DNA of 20,713 bases from NCBI GenBank assembly GCA_963666705.2, contig CAXXKO010000010.1, positions 1 through 20,713 on the forward strand, in the 5' to 3' direction. Origin of the DNA: G963666705 sp963666705. GTDB lineage: Bacteria > Pseudomonadota > Alphaproteobacteria > CADEGL01. Of the stretch, positions 7,182-14,273 are shown piece after piece. A model generated the notes under the pieces. That model was not told the DNA's origin and did not search any database. It saw only the letters and a program-made list of their open reading frames with translations. How positions within the stretch are numbered: position 1 is the stretch's first letter; each line of letters opens with the position of its first letter. A program made the position numbers and the translations under genes.

Positions 7182-7901
7182 TTAATTCCGATCGATACTC
7201 TTCGCGAGGCCGTTGCCCCGGCGCCGGGCGCCGGGCTCGACTCGACCCGCATCGCGGCGGCGTTGCGCCAGTCGATCCTCGACGGCGCCTATGCCTATGG
7301 CGACAAGCTGCCGGCCGAGCGCGCGCTGGCGCGCCTGTTCTCGGCCTCGCGCGGCACCGTGCGCCGCGCCCTCGACCGGCTGGAGAAGACACACTTCGTC
7401 GTCCGGCGCGTGGGCAGCGGCACCTTCGTGAGGCACGCACCGGGCGGGGGCGAGGACGAGATATCGGAGATCACGAGCCCCCTTGAGCTGATCGAGGTTC
7501 GGCTCGCGCTCGAGCCCGACATGGCCCGCCTCGCGGTCATCAACGCGACCCCGCGCGACATCGACCATCTGGAGGAGGCGCTGCGGCGGGTCGAGAATTC
7601 GGGCCCCGACGCCGAGCGCTTCACCCACGGCGATCAGGTGTTCCATCAGCTCCTGGCCGAATGCACGCACAACCCGCTCTTCATCTGGATCTACCGGCGC
7701 ATCAACGCCGTGCGCGGCCACGCCCAGTGGGGCGACATGAAGGACAAGATCCTGACGGCCGGGCGTATCGACGACTACAACCGGCAGCACCGGGCCCTGT
7801 TCGAGGCCCTGCGCGGCCGCAATATCGAGGGCGCGGTCGCGATCGTCACTGAGCACCTGCGCAAGGCCCGCCGCGACCTCCTCGGCGCCGACAGCGAGTA
7901 G
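7176..7901 (+). CDS. GntR-family transcriptional regulator with FCD ligand domain
   Basis: The 241-residue product has an N-terminal winged helix (about 21-86; DKLPAERALARLFSASRGTVRRAL recognition region, GSGTFV wing) and a C-terminal all-helical FCD domain like FadR. The FCD metal/ligand residues are visible as D153, H157 (DQVFH), H205 (YNRQH) and H227 (TEHL), so it probably senses a small carboxylate or amino acid with a metal ion. Divergent placement next to the oxidoreductase gene, and a repeated motif shared with the ligase promoter, suggest it controls the amine cluster. The start is uncertain: neither ATG 7176 nor in-frame ATG 7122 has a good ribosome site. 7176 is chosen because it leaves room for the divergent promoter. 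Confidence 0.88.
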   Translation: MALIPIDTLREAVAPAPGAGLDSTRIAAALRQSILDGAYAYGDKLPAERALARLFSASRGTVRRALDRLEKTHFVVRRVGSGTFVRHAPGGGEDEISEITSPLELIEVRLALEPDMARLAVINATPRDIDHLEEALRRVENSGPDAERFTHGDQVFHQLLAECTHNPLFIWIYRRINAVRGHAQWGDMKDKILTAGRIDDYNRQHRALFEALRGRNIEGAVAIVTEHLRKARRDLLGADSE

Positions 7902-7974
7902 CGCCACCACGCCCGCTGGAGGAAGGGGCCGGGACTCGAGCCGGACCGCCGAGGCATGCCGATCGCGCGCTTCC

Positions 7975-8020
7975 CAAGCCCCACTTCCGAACGGGCTTGC
8001 CAAGCGGGCACGAGTGCCGC
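7975..8020. other. Two small hairpins between the GntR gene and the riboswitch
   Basis: CAAGCCC (7975-7981) pairs with GGGCTTG (7993-7999), and GGCAC (8007-8011) pairs with GTGCC (8014-8018). They lie after the GntR stop codon and before the TPP riboswitch. No T-run follows, so a termination role is only possible. The promoter of the thiamine transcript should lie in or near this stretch, but I could not pick convincing hexamers. Confidence 0.3.
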
Positions 8021-8033
8021 ATATTGCGCCTGA

Positions 8034-8124
8034 CACTCGGGGGAGCTGGGAGACCGGCTGAGAGGTCCCGCACTGGGGCGACCCCTCGAACCTGATCCGG
8101 GCCATGCCGGCGTAGGGACGAGTG
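8034..8124 (+). ncRNA. TPP riboswitch (THI element)
   Basis: The conserved thi-box blocks appear in order: GGCTGAGAGGTCCC (CTGAGA at 8058-8063), GACCCCTCGAACCTGATCCGG (GAACCTGATCCGG at 8088-8100) and TGCCGGCGTAGGGA (GCCGGCGTAGGGA at 8106-8118). The P1 stem closes with CACTCG (8034-8039) against CGAGTG (8119-8124), fixing both ends. Known TPP riboswitches switch gene expression off when thiamine pyrophosphate is bound. The element ends about 24 bases before the ATG at 8149, leaving little room for a terminator hairpin, so control of translation initiation is more likely. It directly precedes the thiamine-precursor transporter genes. Confidence 0.93.
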
Positions 8125-8148
8125 ATATCGAGACACCGCCCACCACCC

Positions 8149-8924
8149 ATGAGCCCATTGCCGTCGAGCTTCGCGGCGCGCGCCTGAACTACGGTGGGCG
8201 CGCACTGTTCGATGGCCTCGACCTCGATCTGGATGCGGGCCGCTGGACCTGTCTCCTAGGGCCGAGCGGGGTGGGGAAATCGAGCCTCCTGCGCCTGCTC
8301 GCGGGCTTCCTCGATGGGGGAGCCGGGACAGCGCCGTCCCCGGTCGTGCGCTGTGGCGACGGCCGCCCGCTCGCCGGGCGCATCGCCTATATGGCGCAGA
8401 GCGACCTGCTCCTGCCCTGGCTGCCGGCCCTGGGCAACGTCATGCTGGGCGCGCGCCTGCGCGGTGAGGGCGGCCGCGCGGGCCATCTCAAAAGCCGCGC
8501 CCGCGCGCTCCTCGCCCGGGTCGGGCTCGGGGGCCGCGAGGGCGACCGGCCGGCCAAGCTCTCGGGCGGCCAGCGCCAGCGCGTGGCCCTCGCCCGCACC
8601 CTCATGGAGGACCGGCCGGTGGTGCTCATGGACGAGCCCTTCTCGGCCCTCGACGCCATCACCCGGCACCGCCTCCAGGCCCAGGCGGCCGAGCTGCTCG
8701 TGGGCCGCACGGTGCTACTCGTCACCCACGACCCGCTGGAGGCGCTCCGCCTCGGCCACCGCATCCTGGTCATGTCGGGGCGGCCCGCGACCCTGGTGCC
8801 GGGACCCGAGCCCGCAGGCGCGCCGCCGCGCGACCCCGGCGCGCCCGAGGTGCTCTCGGCCCATGCGGAGCTTCTCGACCGCCTCGCCAACGCCGACGCC
8901 CTGGCGACGGGAGAAGCGCCGTGA
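8149..8924 (+). CDS. thiZ: ABC transporter ATP-binding protein, thiamine precursor (ThiZ type), with broken 5' frame
   Basis: This is an ABC ATPase energising uptake of a thiamine pyrimidine precursor. It has Walker A GPSGVGKSS (8259-8285), a Q-loop in YMAQSDLLLPW, signature LSGGQRQRVALARTL, Walker B VVLMDEPFSALDAI and H-loop LLVTHD. The main frame is open from 8034 to the stop at 8922-8924 but has no ATG, GTG or TTG before a GTG inside Walker A (8271). The ATG at 8149 is one base out of frame and stops at 8185. One added C in the CCC run at 8154-8156 would give an intact product of about 258 residues starting MSPIAVELRG, a normal length. So either an assembly or true frameshift, or a rare start (ATT 8157, ATC 8127), is needed. 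The gene overlaps the permease gene by GTGA. Confidence 0.85.
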
Positions 8925-9682
8925 GGCTGCTGCGGCCCCTCCTCATCTTGGCCGGGCTGGTGCTGGCCTGGCAGGCGGTCGTCATCCTGGCCGAGACGCC
9001 GCACTATATCCTGCCCGGGCCGGGCCGGGTGGCGGCGGCGTGGGTGGCGCGCGCGGGCCTCATCCTCGGCCATGCCGGGACCACGGTGGCCGAGATCCTG
9101 CTCGGGCTGCTGACGGGCGCCCTACTCGGGACCGGCAGCGCCCTTTTCCTGGCCTATGCCCGGCCCGCGCGGCGCTGGCTCATGCCGCTCCTGGTCATCA
9201 GCCAGGCCGTTCCCGTCTTCGCCCTGGCCCCCATCCTCGTGCTGTGGCTCGGCTACGGCATGGGCTCCAAGATCGCCATGGCGACCCTCATCATCTATTT
9301 CCCGGTGACGGCCGCCTTCCTCGACGGCCTGCGCCGGGCCGATCCTGGCTGGCTCGACCTCGCGCGCACCATGGGCGCCTCGCGCGCGGCGACCCTGCGC
9401 CACATCCGTGTGCCCGCCGCCCTGCCCGCCCTAGCCTCCGGGCTTCGCGTCGCCACCGCCGTCGCTCCCATCGGCGCCGTGGTGGGCGAGTGGGTGGGCT
9501 CGAGCGGGGGGCTCGGCTACCTCATGCTCCAGGCCAACGCGCGCATGCAGATCGACGTGATGTTCGCCGCCCTCCTCACCCTCGCGGCCTTCGCCGTCGC
9601 CCTCTATTACGCCGTCGACGCCGGCTTGCGGCGCGCGATCCCGTGGCAACCCGAAACCGACCCCAGCAAAGACGAGGAATGA
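8921..9682 (+). CDS. thiX: ABC transporter permease, thiamine precursor (ThiX type)
   Basis: The 253-residue inner-membrane permease belongs to the SsuC/TauC/ThiX branch of the BPD_transp_1 family. About six hydrophobic segments are visible, beginning with LLILAGLVLAWQAVVILA. The cytoplasmic EAA-type coupling loop that contacts the ATPase is seen as ARTMGASRAATLRHIRVPAA. The GTG start at 8921 overlaps the ATPase stop codon by 4 bases (GTGA), so the two are translationally coupled. Substrate assignment rests on the upstream TPP riboswitch and the downstream THI5-like binding protein, since the permease family also includes sulfonate and taurine transporters. Confidence 0.88.
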   Translation: MRLLRPLLILAGLVLAWQAVVILAETPHYILPGPGRVAAAWVARAGLILGHAGTTVAEILLGLLTGALLGTGSALFLAYARPARRWLMPLLVISQAVPVFALAPILVLWLGYGMGSKIAMATLIIYFPVTAAFLDGLRRADPGWLDLARTMGASRAATLRHIRVPAALPALASGLRVATAVAPIGAVVGEWVGSSGGLGYLMLQANARMQIDVMFAALLTLAAFAVALYYAVDAGLRRAIPWQPETDPSKDEE

Positions 9683-9684
9683 AC

Positions 9685-10632
9685 ATGCCAACCCGCTTCG
9701 CCGCCCTGATGGCGGCCGTCTTCCTGCTCCTGCTCCCCACCTCCGGCGCGCAGGCGGCCGAGAAGCTGACCGTGCTGCTCGACTGGTTCGTCAACCCCGA
9801 CCACGGGCCGCTGGTGGTGGCCAAGGAGCGCGGCTTCTTCGCCGAGGCCGGGCTCGAGGTCGAGCTCATCGCACCAGCCGACCCCAACGACCCGCCCAAG
9901 CTCGTCGCCGCCGGCAAGGCGGACCTCGCCATCTCCTACCAGCCCCAGCTCCACCTCCAGGTGGCGGAGGGCCTGCCGCTCAGGCGCATCGGCACCCTGG
10001 TGGCGACGCCGCTCAACACCCTGGTCGTGCTCGCCGATGGCCCGATCCAGAGCCTGGCCGACCTCGCGGGCCGCCGGGTCGGCTACTCGGTGGGCGGGTT
10101 CGAGGACGCGCTCCTCGCCGCCATGCTCGTCCGCCACGGCCTCGGTATCGCGGACGTGGAGCTGGTCAACGTCAACTTCTCGCTCTCCCCCGCCCTCTTC
10201 GCCGGGCATGTAGACGCGGTCATCGGCGCCTTCCGCAACTTCGAGCTCAACCAGATGGATATCGAGGGCCGGCCGGGCCGCGCCTTCTATGTCGAGGAGG
10301 AGGGCGTGCCCGCCTATGACGAGCTGATCGTGATCGCCAACAGCGAGCGGCTCGACGACGCGCGCTTTCGCCCCTTCCTCGACGCGCTCGAGCGCGGCAC
10401 CCAGTACCTGGTCAACCACCCGGCCGAGGCCTGGGGCCTCTTCGTCGCCGCCTACCCCGACCTCGACGACGAGCTCAACCGCCGCGCCTGGCGCGATACC
10501 CTGCCGCGCTTCGCCCTGCGGCCAGCGGCCCTGGACACGGCGCGCTACGCCCGCTTCGCCGCCTTCCTCGCCGAACAGGGGCTGATCCCCGAGGCCCTGC
10601 CCGTGAAGCGCTACGCGGTCGAGCTCGACTGA
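9685..10632 (+). CDS. thiY: ABC transporter substrate-binding protein, NMT1/THI5-like (ThiY type)
   Basis: This 315-residue periplasmic binding protein has a clear signal peptide: MPTRF, a hydrophobic core (AALMAAVFLLLLP), then a likely cleavage after AQA. The mature part starts EKLTVLLDWFVNPDHGPL, the typical THI5/NMT1 opening, followed by AKERGFFAEAGLEVEL and ADLAISYQPQ. Characterised ThiY relatives bind formylaminopyrimidine or related thiamine pyrimidine breakdown products for salvage. The start at 9685 is preferred to the ATG at 9679 because GAGGA then lies 6 bases upstream, whereas for 9679 it would touch the start codon. The 3' end overlaps the oppositely oriented Rieske gene by 22 bases (10611-10632). 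Confidence 0.9.
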   Translation: MPTRFAALMAAVFLLLLPTSGAQAAEKLTVLLDWFVNPDHGPLVVAKERGFFAEAGLEVELIAPADPNDPPKLVAAGKADLAISYQPQLHLQVAEGLPLRRIGTLVATPLNTLVVLADGPIQSLADLAGRRVGYSVGGFEDALLAAMLVRHGLGIADVELVNVNFSLSPALFAGHVDAVIGAFRNFELNQMDIEGRPGRAFYVEEEGVPAYDELIVIANSERLDDARFRPFLDALERGTQYLVNHPAEAWGLFVAAYPDLDDELNRRAWRDTLPRFALRPAALDTARYARFAAFLAEQGLIPEALPVKRYAVELD

Positions 10633-11831
10633 GCCGCGGCCTCCGCCTCGGCCTCGCCCAGGACCGCGGCCACGTCGCGCTGGAAGGCGTGGACGTTCGC
10701 TTCCCAGAAGGGCGCGAACCGGGTTTCGATGCCGGCCGCGTCGCGGATGGCGTAGGTCTCCTGGGCGTTGCGGACGAAGGGGATGTCCTGCTCGTAGAGG
10801 TACTTCCATTCGGCCTGGTTGGACTCCCGCGCCGCGGCGAGGTGGGTGTCGGTCGCGGCATCACCCTTGTAGTAGTGGCGGATGACGACCCTGGTGCGGT
10901 CCGGGCCAACGGGGGCGAACAGGCCGAGGCGGATGTCCTCGACCCGCGTCTGCAGGATACCCGTCGGAAACAGGCTCATGAAGAAGGTGCGTTGCTCGAC
11001 GCCTGGGCCAGCGCGCAACACGGGCGGCAAGCCGGTATCGAGCGCCGCGACCGGTGCGGCCGCCGCCGCCGAGCGGAACTCCCGCGCGTTCGAAAGGGCG
11101 TAGAAGCAGCGCGCCGCGGAATGGAGTCGCGCATTGACCGCCACGACCCCCGTGTTGAGCTGCGGGTGGCCCCAGGGGATGTGGTAGTCCTCGATGGCGT
11201 CCTCGACAGCGACTTTCCAGTTGCCGGGGTATTCGGTCTCCCAGCACCCGCCGAGGCGCAGGTCCGAGAGGTCGTAATCGCGGACGAGGTCGTCGAGGGG
11301 CGCTATATGTTGCTCGAAGGGCGGGGCCGCGCCGTCGATATTCACGAATACCAGATCCTGCCAGACGCCGACCCGCACTGGGCGCAGGTCGAGGCCGGCC
11401 GTGTCGACGGCGGGGTCGGTGCCGGCCCGCTCGCCGCCGATACGCGGCGTGCCGACGAGGCGGCCGTCCAAGTCGTAGGTCCAGGCGTGCCACGGGCAGA
11501 CCAGGGCGGATGCCCGCCTGCACGGCTCCTGCAACACGCGCATGGCGCGGTGGCGGCAGATGTTGTGGAAGGCCCGGACCTGGCCGTCGCGCCCGCGCAC
11601 CAGTGCCAGCGGCCAGCCCGCGAGGTCGGCGGGCATGGCGTCGCCGGGCTCTGGGATATCGCTGGCGAAGCCGATGGCGCACCACAGGCGCGGGAACAGG
11701 CTCCGCTGCTCGAGCGCGTAGAACGCAGCCCCGTAGGCGCGCCCAGGGAGCCCGATGGCCTCGCCCGTCGGCCGCTCGAGGGCCTCGATGTCGCCTCGGC
11801 CGAGGAAGCTCGATAGAGCCATGCCCGTCAT
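10611..11831 (-). CDS. Rieske (2Fe-2S) ring-hydroxylating-type oxygenase alpha subunit, copy 1
   Basis: The 406-residue oxygenase has a Rieske domain with CRH and CPWH ligands (C92, H94, C112, H115) and a C-terminal SRPBCC-like catalytic domain whose mononuclear iron ligands appear as H217, H222 (EDYHIPWGH) and D349 (EQDIPF). The bridging position three residues before the first His is Glu214, not the usual Asp. Glu there is known from carnitine and glycine-betaine type oxygenases, which suggests N-demethylation or cleavage of a quaternary amine. This is inference only. It needs an electron-donating reductase, which is absent from the window. The ATG at 11831 has AGGG just upstream and overlaps the stop of copy 2 (ATGA). 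The last codons overlap the thiY end. Confidence 0.88.
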   Translation of the reverse strand: MTGMALSSFLGRGDIEALERPTGEAIGLPGRAYGAAFYALEQRSLFPRLWCAIGFASDIPEPGDAMPADLAGWPLALVRGRDGQVRAFHNICRHRAMRVLQEPCRRASALVCPWHAWTYDLDGRLVGTPRIGGERAGTDPAVDTAGLDLRPVRVGVWQDLVFVNIDGAAPPFEQHIAPLDDLVRDYDLSDLRLGGCWETEYPGNWKVAVEDAIEDYHIPWGHPQLNTGVVAVNARLHSAARCFYALSNAREFRSAAAAAPVAALDTGLPPVLRAGPGVEQRTFFMSLFPTGILQTRVEDIRLGLFAPVGPDRTRVVIRHYYKGDAATDTHLAAARESNQAEWKYLYEQDIPFVRNAQETYAIRDAAGIETRFAPFWEANVHAFQRDVAAVLGEAEAEAAAQSSSTA

Positions 11832-13012
11832 CCGCCCTGCAGCGCCTCGACGACGGACTGCTGGAAAGCGAGGACGTTGGCCTCCCAATAAGGCGAGAAG
11901 CGGCAATCGATCCCGGCCCGGTCCCGTACCTTGTAGTTCTGGTGGACGTTCTGGACGAAGGGGATGTCCTGCTCGAAGACCAGTATCCACTCCTCGACGA
12001 GCTTCGCGCGGGCCGCCAGGTAGGCCGGGTCCGTGGCCACGCCGGCCATGTAGTATTGGTGGAAGCTGAGCTTCGTGTTCTCGGCCCCGTCGGGCGCGAA
12101 AATGCCCTGCATAAGGTGGTTGGCCATCACTTGCAGGGCGCCGTTGGGGAAGACGCCGATGAAATGGGTGCGCCGCTCGCTCGCCTCGCCGGCGAAGGGG
12201 ATGGACGGCAGCCCGGCCTCGAGCGCCATGACGGCGCCGGCGTCGCTCTCGCGCGCGTATTCGCGGCGTGAGGAATTGGACATGAAACAACGGCTCGCGT
12301 AGTCGAGCCGGGGGTTGTTCTGGCGCGCGCCCTGGATGATCTGAGGGTGGCCCCAGGGCAGGTGGTAGTCCTCGACGGCCCCCTCCACCGAGACCTTCCA
12401 GTTGCCGGGATATTCGAGCGCCCAGCTATCGCCGCGCTCCAATTGCGAGAGGTCGTGGGACGCGAGGAGATCGGCGAGCGGCTCAATATGCTCCTCGAAG
12501 GGCGGGGCCTTGCCGTCGATATTGACGAAGACGAAGTCGAGCCAGCAACCGACGGCGACGGGGCGCAGGTCGAGGCCGCTCTTGTCGAAGCCCGCGGCCG
12601 TGCCCGAGCGCTCTCCACCCAGCTTGGGCGTGGCCACGAGCTTTCCCCGGAGGTCGTAGGTCCAGGAGTGCCAGGGGCACACCAGCGCGCTGTGGCCGCG
12701 GCAGGGCGCCGGCACCACGCGCATGGCGCGGTGGCGGCAAATATTGTGGAAGGCGCGGACCTCCCCGTCCTCGCCGCGCACGAGCACGAGCGGCCAGCCC
12801 GCGAGCTCGACGGGCATCATGTCGCCCAACTCTGGTATGTCGCTCGAGAAGCCGGCGACGCACCACAGGCGGGGGAACAGCTCGCGCTGCTCCAGGCGGT
12901 AGAAATCCTCGCCATAGGCGCGTCCGGGCAGGCCCAGCGCCTCACCCGCGGGGCGGTAGAGCGCCTCGATTTCAGCCTCGCTGAGAAAATCGCGCAACGC
13001 TTGCTCGGCCAT
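11828..13012 (-). CDS. Rieske (2Fe-2S) ring-hydroxylating-type oxygenase alpha subunit, copy 2
   Basis: This 394-residue tandem paralogue of the downstream gene has the same residue numbering through the first 230 positions: Rieske ligands C92, H94, C112, H115; bridging Glu214; iron ligands H217 and H222 (EDYHLPWGH); and a third ligand in EQDIPF. By eye about 140 of 200 positions between residues 31 and 230 match copy 1, but the C-terminal third matches much less, so substrate range may differ. The ATG at 13012 follows GGAGG by 8 bases. A GTG at 13021 would overlap that ribosome site. It is the first gene of the two-gene operon, divergent from the antiporter operon across 144 bases. The two products could form a mixed oligomer or act on successive substrates. 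Confidence 0.88.
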   Translation of the reverse strand: MAEQALRDFLSEAEIEALYRPAGEALGLPGRAYGEDFYRLEQRELFPRLWCVAGFSSDIPELGDMMPVELAGWPLVLVRGEDGEVRAFHNICRHRAMRVVPAPCRGHSALVCPWHSWTYDLRGKLVATPKLGGERSGTAAGFDKSGLDLRPVAVGCWLDFVFVNIDGKAPPFEEHIEPLADLLASHDLSQLERGDSWALEYPGNWKVSVEGAVEDYHLPWGHPQIIQGARQNNPRLDYASRCFMSNSSRREYARESDAGAVMALEAGLPSIPFAGEASERRTHFIGVFPNGALQVMANHLMQGIFAPDGAENTKLSFHQYYMAGVATDPAYLAARAKLVEEWILVFEQDIPFVQNVHQNYKVRDRAGIDCRFSPYWEANVLAFQQSVVEALQGG

Positions 13013-13071
13013 GCCCAACACCTCCGTTCGTCACCGGCCCATAGCCACCTGCCCTCCCCCATGAGAGGGTT

Positions 13072-13100
13072 TTGACTGGCCGCCACCGTCACGCCATATT
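13072..13100 (+). promoter_or_regulatory. Predicted sigma70-like promoter of the antiporter operon
   Basis: TTGACT (13072-13077) is followed after exactly 17 bases by CATATT (13095-13100), matching the -35 and -10 consensus at 5 of 6 and 4 of 6 bases. Transcription would begin near 13107, about 50 bases before the first gene. A 7-bp hairpin (GCGCGGC 13105-13111, GCCGCGC 13119-13125) would form at the very 5' end of the transcript. Confidence 0.55.
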
Positions 13101-13156
13101 CTAGGCGCGGCGGCGCCGGCCGCGCACATAAAAAGACCGGCGTGAAGGGGGATGGC

Positions 13157-13636
13157 TTGTTCCACGCGATCAGCCTGTGGGTGGTGCTGTTCGGCACCTG
13201 GATCTTGCTGTCGGGTCATTTCGATCCGCTGCTGCTCGGCCTCGGCGCGCTGTCGGCGGCGGCTGTGGTGGGCATCGCCTTGCGCATGGAGACGGTCGAC
13301 CACGAGGGCCATCCCATCCACCTGGCCTGGAAGGCGCCGGTCTATTGGGCCTGGCTCGCACGGGAGATCGTGAAGTCGAACATCGACGTGACACGCCGCA
13401 TCCTCTCGCCCAGCCTGCCCATCGACCCGTGCGTCGTCAAGGTGCGCGCGCATCAGAAGGACGAATTGGGGCGCGTCGTCTACGCCAACTGGATCACGCT
13501 CACCCCCGGCACCGTCTCGATGGACGTGGCGGGGCGCGAGATCACGGTCCACGCCCTCTCGGCCGAGGGGGTGGAGGAGCTCCAGTCCGGGCGCATGGAC
13601 CGGCGCGCCTCGCGCCTCGTGGGGTTCGAGGAATGA
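13157..13636 (+). CDS. mnhE: Multisubunit Na+/H+ antiporter subunit E (MnhE/MrpE)
   Basis: The 159-residue product carries N-terminal membrane helices (ISLWVVLFGTWILLSG, LLLGLGALSAAAVVGIAL) and a C-terminal cytoplasmic domain with VVYANWITLTPGTVSMDVAGREITVHAL, the hallmark TPGT stretch of MrpE. It is a structural subunit of the Mrp-type cation/proton antiporter in the inner membrane. The TTG start at 13157 is favoured because AAGGGGG lies 5 bases upstream. The alternative GTG at 13142 (164 residues) has no ribosome site. It opens the operon and overlaps subunit F by ATGA. Confidence 0.88.
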   Translation: MFHAISLWVVLFGTWILLSGHFDPLLLGLGALSAAAVVGIALRMETVDHEGHPIHLAWKAPVYWAWLAREIVKSNIDVTRRILSPSLPIDPCVVKVRAHQKDELGRVVYANWITLTPGTVSMDVAGREITVHALSAEGVEELQSGRMDRRASRLVGFEE

Positions 13637-13926
13637 TCCTCGCCACCACCACCATAGCCCTCCTGGTGGCCATGGGCCTGGCGCTCGCGCGCGCCTTCCT
13701 GGGGCCGACCATCTACGACCGCATCCTGGCGCTCAACACCTTTGGCACCGTGACGGTGCTGATCATCGCCGTCGTCGGCTTCCTGTTCGGGCGGCCCGAG
13801 TTCCTCGACATCGCCCTGGTTTACGCGCTCATCAACTTCGTCGGCACCATCGCGGTCCTCAAGCTCTTCAAGTTCGGCGGCCTCGGCCACGGCACCGGTG
13901 ACGAGGAAGAGGGGGGAGTGGGATGA
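13633..13926 (+). CDS. mnhF: Multisubunit Na+/H+ antiporter subunit F (MnhF/MrpF)
   Basis: This 97-residue membrane protein has three hydrophobic helices and the family core RAFLGPTIYDRILALNTFG, followed by RPEFLDIALVYALINFVGTIAVLK. Length and pattern are typical of MrpF, a small subunit required for assembly and activity of the antiporter. The C-terminal tail is acidic and glycine rich. The ATG overlaps the stop of the preceding gene, and its own stop overlaps the next start (ATGA both times), so E, F and G are translated as a coupled set. Confidence 0.9.
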   Translation: MILATTTIALLVAMGLALARAFLGPTIYDRILALNTFGTVTVLIIAVVGFLFGRPEFLDIALVYALINFVGTIAVLKLFKFGGLGHGTGDEEEGGVG

Positions 13927-14273
13927 TCGCGGTGGCGATCGATGTGGTGAGCTGGGCCCTGCTCGTCGCCGGCGCGGGCTTCTGCCTCGTGGGCGGGCTC
14001 GGCCTCGTGCGCCTGCCCGATGTCTACACGCGCATGCACGCGGCCGGCGTCATCGACACCATGGGCGCCGGCCTCGTCGTGCTCGGCCTCATCCTCCAGG
14101 GCGGGCTCACGCTCGTCTCGGTCAAGCTCGCACTCATCATGCTGTTCATCGTCTTCACCAGCCCGACCTCGACCCACGCCCTCGCCCAGGCGGCGCTCGC
14201 CGGCGGGGTCGCGCCATGGCGCAAGGCCGGTGGCACACCCCGAAGCGGGGAGGACGCGAAATCGAACAGCTGA
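13923..14273 (+). CDS. mnhG: Multisubunit Na+/H+ antiporter subunit G (MnhG/MrpG)
   Basis: The 116-residue protein has three membrane segments and the MrpG signature GLVRLPDVYTRMHAAGVIDTMGAGLV, followed by KLALIMLFIVFTSPTSTHALAQAAL. It is a core small subunit of the Mrp complex. The last 20 or so residues (GGTPRSGEDAKSNS) are hydrophilic, and the DNA coding them overlaps the 5' part of the next gene if that gene starts at 14216. Confidence 0.9.
   Translation: MIAVAIDVVSWALLVAGAGFCLVGGLGLVRLPDVYTRMHAAGVIDTMGAGLVVLGLILQGGLTLVSVKLALIMLFIVFTSPTSTHALAQAALAGGVAPWRKAGGTPRSGEDAKSNS

Noticed and set aside
7915..7990. tRNA-like stretch on the minus strand after the GntR gene (a T-arm-like stem with loop CTCGAGT, a GGGAAG anticodon-like loop and a TCCA end)
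   Set aside because: The T-arm register does not fit a 7-bp acceptor plus CCA (one base off), the anticodon stem pairs only two bases, and no D arm exists. At most a decayed tRNA fragment; not annotated.
8034..8149. Rho-independent terminator as the riboswitch expression platform
   Set aside because: No G/C stem followed by a T-run lies between the P1 stem end (8124) and the first ATG (8149). Control at translation is more likely.
8314..9684. Rightward open frame running through the ATPase and permease genes and into thiY
   Set aside because: Only the part after 9679 is real (thiY). The upstream part is out of frame with the recognised ABC ATPase and permease and has an Arg/Pro/Ala-rich artefact composition.
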